From: an uncultured Kordia sp.
Lineage (GTDB): Bacteria; Bacteroidota; Bacteroidia; Flavobacteriales; Flavobacteriaceae
Assembly (NCBI RefSeq): GCF_947496985.1
Contig: NZ_CANMEZ010000008.1
Span: 124,001-188,000, forward strand
Direction: 5' to 3'
Length of the DNA stretch: 64,000 nt
Shown here: positions 60,910 to 64,000 of the stretch, piece after piece
Layout of the letters: each line of letters opens with the position of its first letter
How positions within the stretch are numbered: position 1 is the stretch's first letter
Position numbers and translations under genes: made by a program
Notes under the pieces: model-generated
The model's database searches: none
Told to the model about the DNA's origin: nothing
What the model saw: only the letters and a program-made list of their open reading frames with translations

Positions 60910-61740
60910 TTACTCAATACTTCCTTTCACTATTCCAAAATCCGTCCACTTTTTGTTTTCGTCTTTGGTTGTTTTACGGATGGCTAAATTTTTATTGATC
61001 GATTCTTGGTTTTTATACCCACGTGGATGATCTAAATGTATACAAACGGCACTGTATCTGATTTGTTTACTTTTTAAACCATAGTTGAATAAACGTTCGC
61101 CCAATTCACGATCTTGTCCTCCGTATTGCATACGTTCGTCAAATCCGTTAATAGCTACAATATCTTTTTTCCAGCCAGAAGCATTGTGTCCATTCCAGCT
61201 AGCATTTGTTGGTGTAATTGCGTTTAAAAAGCGTGATTTCAATCCTGCAGATGTTAATTTATTGTTCTTAAACGAAGCTTTTAAACCGTTTTGCTTCAAC
61301 CACTTTACATCAAAACAATTGCCCTCGTAAATATCTTCTTTTGTAATGAGTTCCGAAATATTCATTGGCAGCATAAAGTAACCTCCCGAAAGGAAAAACC
61401 CTTCTTCACGATGCTTTACATGATGCTCTACAAAATCTGCGCGCGGAATACAATCACCATCAGACATTAAAATATACGGCGTACTACATTTCACAATAGC
61501 TTTATTCAGAATTTGAGATTTCTGAAAACCATTGTCTTCATGCCAAACATGTACAATTGGATAAAAGACTTCTTTACTGATTTCTTCAATCAAATCAATG
61601 GTTTCTTGTTTAGAACCATCATCTGCAATTACAATTTCAAACAAACGATACGTTTGATTGTTGTAACCGTGTAATACTTTTGCCAACCACTCAGGTGAGT
61701 TGTACGTACTTATAATTATGGAAGTGTCTATTGTTGTCAT
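60910..61740 (-). CDS. Glycosyltransferase family 2 with galactosyltransferase-like C-terminal domain
   Basis: The protein has 276 residues. The GT-A fold shows IIISTYNSPEWLAKVLHGY, VIADDGSKQETIDL, MSDGDCIPR with the DxD and, at the C-terminal end, FDERMQYGGQDRELGERLF plus CIHLDHPR, resembling the GT7 C-terminal galactosyltransferase module. It transfers a sugar to a lipid- or glycan-linked acceptor. The identity is unknown. It is divergent from the next GT2 with 50 bases between the start codons. Confidence 0.9.
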   Translation of the reverse strand: MTTIDTSIIISTYNSPEWLAKVLHGYNNQTYRLFEIVIADDGSKQETIDLIEEISKEVFYPIVHVWHEDNGFQKSQILNKAIVKCSTPYILMSDGDCIPRADFVEHHVKHREEGFFLSGGYFMLPMNISELITKEDIYEGNCFDVKWLKQNGLKASFKNNKLTSAGLKSRFLNAITPTNASWNGHNASGWKKDIVAINGFDERMQYGGQDRELGERLFNYGLKSKQIRYSAVCIHLDHPRGYKNQESINKNLAIRKTTKDENKKWTDFGIVKGSIE

Positions 61741-61790
61741 ACAGACTGCAAAGATAAAGTTTTTTAGTAAGTTTGTGCTTTAAATTTATC

Positions 61791-62528
61791 ATGCTAACAT
61801 TATCTGTCATCATTCCTACGTATAACGAAGCTTTGTATCTAAAGGATGCTTTGTATTCTGTGCAATTTGCAGATGAAATTATTGTGATTGATTCGCTAAG
61901 TACGGACGAAACTGTTGCCATTGCTGAAGCACATGGATGTAAAGTACTTTCTAGAAAATTTGATAATTTTTCCAATCAAAAAAATCATGCTTTACAGTTT
62001 GCAACTTGTGATTGGATCTTATTTTTAGATGGAGATGAACGCATTACGCATCAGCTTCAAAAAGAAATCATTACAGCAATGAATTCTGGAAAACATACGG
62101 CGTATAAATTGAATTTTCCACATTTTTACATGAATCGTTTTTTATATTTTCATAATAATGACGTCACTCGCTTGGTAAAACGTGAAAAGTGTCATTTTGA
62201 AGGAAATGTACATGAAAAATTGATTGTTGACGGCTCAGTTGGAAAGCTCAAAAACAAAGTATTACATTATACTTATAAAGGGTTAATGCATTATATCAGT
62301 AAAAAAGATAGTTATGCTTGGTTTCAGGCTGAACGGATGTTGGAAAAAGGAAAAAAAGCAACTTATTTTCACCTAGCTTTCAAACCGTTATATCGTTTTT
62401 TCCATGAATACATTGTAAAACGTGGATTTATGGATGGCGTTCCAGGATTGGCTGTTGCAGGAATTAACGCATACGGCGTCTTTTCAAGATACGTAAAATT
62501 AATGTTACTTCAAAAAGGAATTCGATAA
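61791..62528 (+). CDS. Glycosyltransferase family 2 (WaaE/KdtX-like)
   Basis: The protein has 245 residues from the ATG at 61791; the track adds six codons. The opening LSVIIPTYNEALYLKDAL is followed by DEIIVIDSLSTDETVAIAEA, then FSNQKNHALQFATCDWILFLDGDERIT with the DxD. This combination is typical of WaaE/KdtX (LPS core beta-1,4-glucosyltransferase) proteins. The C-terminus has a hydrophobic helix and a basic end. It is likely part of the lipopolysaccharide-core gene group. Confidence 0.9.
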   Translation: MLTLSVIIPTYNEALYLKDALYSVQFADEIIVIDSLSTDETVAIAEAHGCKVLSRKFDNFSNQKNHALQFATCDWILFLDGDERITHQLQKEIITAMNSGKHTAYKLNFPHFYMNRFLYFHNNDVTRLVKREKCHFEGNVHEKLIVDGSVGKLKNKVLHYTYKGLMHYISKKDSYAWFQAERMLEKGKKATYFHLAFKPLYRFFHEYIVKRGFMDGVPGLAVAGINAYGVFSRYVKLMLLQKGIR

Positions 62529-62669
62529 GTTAAACTCAAAAACTTTTTATTACTATTCGTCTACGAATTCCCTTTCATTTATCTAAAATTTTTAATTAGA
62601 AAACAATTTCGTAGTAATTTTGAGTAGTGTATTTGAAAAAATACATCACCCCTTTTTTATTTTACTACC

Positions 62670-62697
62670 AAAAGAGTTCTTCCCTAAGAACTCTTTT
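62670..62697. terminator. Bidirectional terminator
   Basis: AAAAGAGTTCTT and AAGAACTCTTTT are perfect 12-bp arms around CCCT, between convergent genes 61791-62528 and 62727-63452. Confidence 0.92.
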
Positions 62698-62726
62698 GCC
62701 TATAAAATTAGCTTTTAGTATTAGAG

Positions 62727-63452
62727 TTATTTTTTGGGCAAATACAAAATAATCTTATCAAATTCAACAGCATCTACATGTCCCATTTTGTCTTTACCTC
62801 TGGTAATAAGATGTAAATGAATATCAGAATCATGATGTGTAAATACACCTTTATGTTCGGTTGAAAAGAAACCAATAATTTCCACTTCTTCATTTTCAAG
62901 TTCGTAATTAACTTGTCCTTGATGCGCTTCTTTTGGCGAACTGACTTTAGAATCTTTCGGTAAATTTTGTATGTGAATCGTTGCTGTTTTCACATTTCCG
63001 ATAAGCTTACAGACAAACGGACGCTTGAAGTCTTTCGTTTTTTCATCTATAAACTTCTCTACATCCTGAATTGTTTTTATAGTCGTTGGCAATTCTACAG
63101 TGATCCATTCGGTAACATTTGCATAAACGAAAAAAGGCGCTTCAGCATTAAAACTCTTTTCCACAGTCATCGTAGAGTCAGAAGTTACTCTTGATACATA
63201 ACTTTTTCCATCATTAATCAGAATTTCTCCTCTTAAGTAACTTTCAGGTCCAATTCCGTATAGTCCTTTTTTATTTGAAATGGTGTCTAAATCGATTTTC
63301 CCTTGTAATTCGCCTTTCCACATTGCGTTTTTCATCGCACTGATGATTTTTACATCTTCATAAGTTGTTATGCTAGGTTTTTGTGTTTTAGAATTACAAC
63401 TTATGATGAAAATGATGGTAAAAATCCCTAAGATATTTTTGAATCTGTCCAT
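62727..63452 (-). CDS. Acetolactate decarboxylase family lipoprotein
   Basis: The protein has 241 residues. The lipobox FIISCN (Cys about 19) predicts a lipoprotein. The body follows the AlsD/BudA family: GIGPESYLRGEILINDGKSYVS, APFFVYANVTEW and the metal-site region FFSTEHKGVFTHHDSDIHLHLI with two more His, then KMGHVDAVEFD. AlsD converts acetolactate to acetoin using a bound zinc. No acetolactate synthase is nearby, so the cellular role may differ. An extracellular location is unusual for this enzyme type. Confidence 0.8.
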   Translation of the reverse strand: MDRFKNILGIFTIIFIISCNSKTQKPSITTYEDVKIISAMKNAMWKGELQGKIDLDTISNKKGLYGIGPESYLRGEILINDGKSYVSRVTSDSTMTVEKSFNAEAPFFVYANVTEWITVELPTTIKTIQDVEKFIDEKTKDFKRPFVCKLIGNVKTATIHIQNLPKDSKVSSPKEAHQGQVNYELENEEVEIIGFFSTEHKGVFTHHDSDIHLHLITRGKDKMGHVDAVEFDKIILYLPKK

Positions 63453-63511
63453 AATTTGATTCTTAAACGAATTACAAGATTGATTAGATTTTCTATCACA
63501 AAGAATGATTT

Positions 63512-64000
63512 TTAAAAGAAAAATGATTTCCCATACATAAGCTTTCGCTTGAATTTTGATATTGAATCTTCTCCTTTGATATCAACACGTTGCACTTGAT
63601 AGTTATCTTTAAATGGAAATCTATTGACTCTATTTCCAATACGCAAACCATACGCCACTTGATGTTTTACCAATTGATTAAAAAAAGCATCCTGCTCAGG
63701 ATTTTTCCTTGGATATTTACCATATGGATATGCCAATACATTACTTACATTCAAACGGTTAGAGATGATGAAATTTTTACATTTCTCAAAATCTTCGTCA
63801 ATTTCTTCAAGAGATAATTCAGGATATTTTTTATGCGCAAACGAATGCAAACCGAGTTCAATAGTTGCTTCATCCATGCTTTTCAACTGTGCAATAGACA
63901 TGAGTTTTTCCTTTCCTGTATTCCATTCATCTACACCATCAACATACTGAAAAGGGATAAAGAAACTTGCTTTTAAACCATATTTTTGCAATAACGGATA
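63512..64000 (-). CDS. Polysaccharide deacetylase (NodB-like) family protein, 5'-truncated by window edge
   Basis: The track begins at a TTG (63991), but the frame stays open to the edge as YPLLQKYGLKASFF, so the true start is outside. The visible part has 163 codons including the stop. It covers the second metal motif ELGLHSFAHKKYPELS (HxxxH) and later VLAYPYGKYPRKN and AYGLRIGNRVN. The first catalytic motif with the Asp lies outside. NodB-fold enzymes remove acetyl groups from GlcNAc polymers. Its place near the glycosyltransferases may indicate a role in glycan modification. Confidence 0.85.
   Translation of the reverse strand, partial: YPLLQKYGLKASFFIPFQYVDGVDEWNTGKEKLMSIAQLKSMDEATIELGLHSFAHKKYPELSLEEIDEDFEKCKNFIISNRLNVSNVLAYPYGKYPRKNPEQDAFFNQLVKHQVAYGLRIGNRVNRFPFKDNYQVQRVDIKGEDSISKFKRKLMYGKSFFF

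Overview
The window is AT-rich chromosomal DNA of a marine-type member of the Flavobacteriaceae (Bacteroidota). The evidence is a SusC-style TonB-dependent receptor with an N-terminal carboxypeptidase-regulatory-like domain, a surface protein with a type IX secretion (T9SS) sorting tail, many DUF families typical of the phylum (DUF3810, DUF349, DUF5606, DUF5683, DUF6122), TAnnTTTG-type -7 promoter boxes, and almost no Shine-Dalgarno sequences. The several GG-leader peptide genes recall Kordia-like genomes, but the genus is inference. I saw no rRNA, tRNA, CRISPR array, transposase or prophage gene.

Layout. 1-7.4 kb: a dipeptidase running off the left edge, a DUF3810 membrane protein, a TonB-receptor/phytase operon and a lipoprotein with a possible cysteine-peptidase fold. 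7.5-13.2 kb: two secreted amidohydrolase-type genes, a small secreted protein and a lipoprotein. 13.3-17.3 kb: a 1325-residue T9SS-exported repeat protein. 17.5-30 kb: housekeeping genes (TrmH/SpoU methyltransferase, RelA/SpoT, Fur, PurA, MutL, two rhomboids, an EEP-family protein), interrupted by a LysE exporter and a cluster of four lanthipeptide-like precursor genes. 30-37 kb: mostly a minus-strand block parA-parB-DUF5683-dapB-lepB-WbqC-DUF6122. 37-52 kb: an M16 peptidase, an OstA-like protein, a class III aminotransferase, a TPR protein, two DUF368 proteins, aroE, a DUF349 protein and mazG. 52-57.8 kb: DinB, DUF5606, def, ruvX, an acyltransferase and dapD preceded by a structured leader. 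58-62.5 kb: a lipopolysaccharide-core type group (Kdo-kinase-like, GT9, methyltransferase, two GT2). The right edge has a lipoprotein of the acetolactate decarboxylase family and a truncated polysaccharide deacetylase.

The most interesting content is a set of seven small GG-leader, Cys/Thr-rich precursor peptides. Four are tandem at 21.7-22.9 kb. Three are solitary, at 18.3, 31.0 and 43.0 kb, and two of those are absent from the supplied ORF track. No modification enzyme or dedicated exporter is encoded in the window. The precursors sit at junctions between housekeeping blocks, and one junction (ostA/aminotransferase) carries an apparent duplicate of the ostA 3' end plus a frameshifted neighbour, which suggests local insertion. 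Other items worth checking are a base-paired RNA leader ahead of dapD, a heptamer microsatellite abutting a TTG start codon, amidohydrolase domains without their metal motif, and REP-like palindromes.
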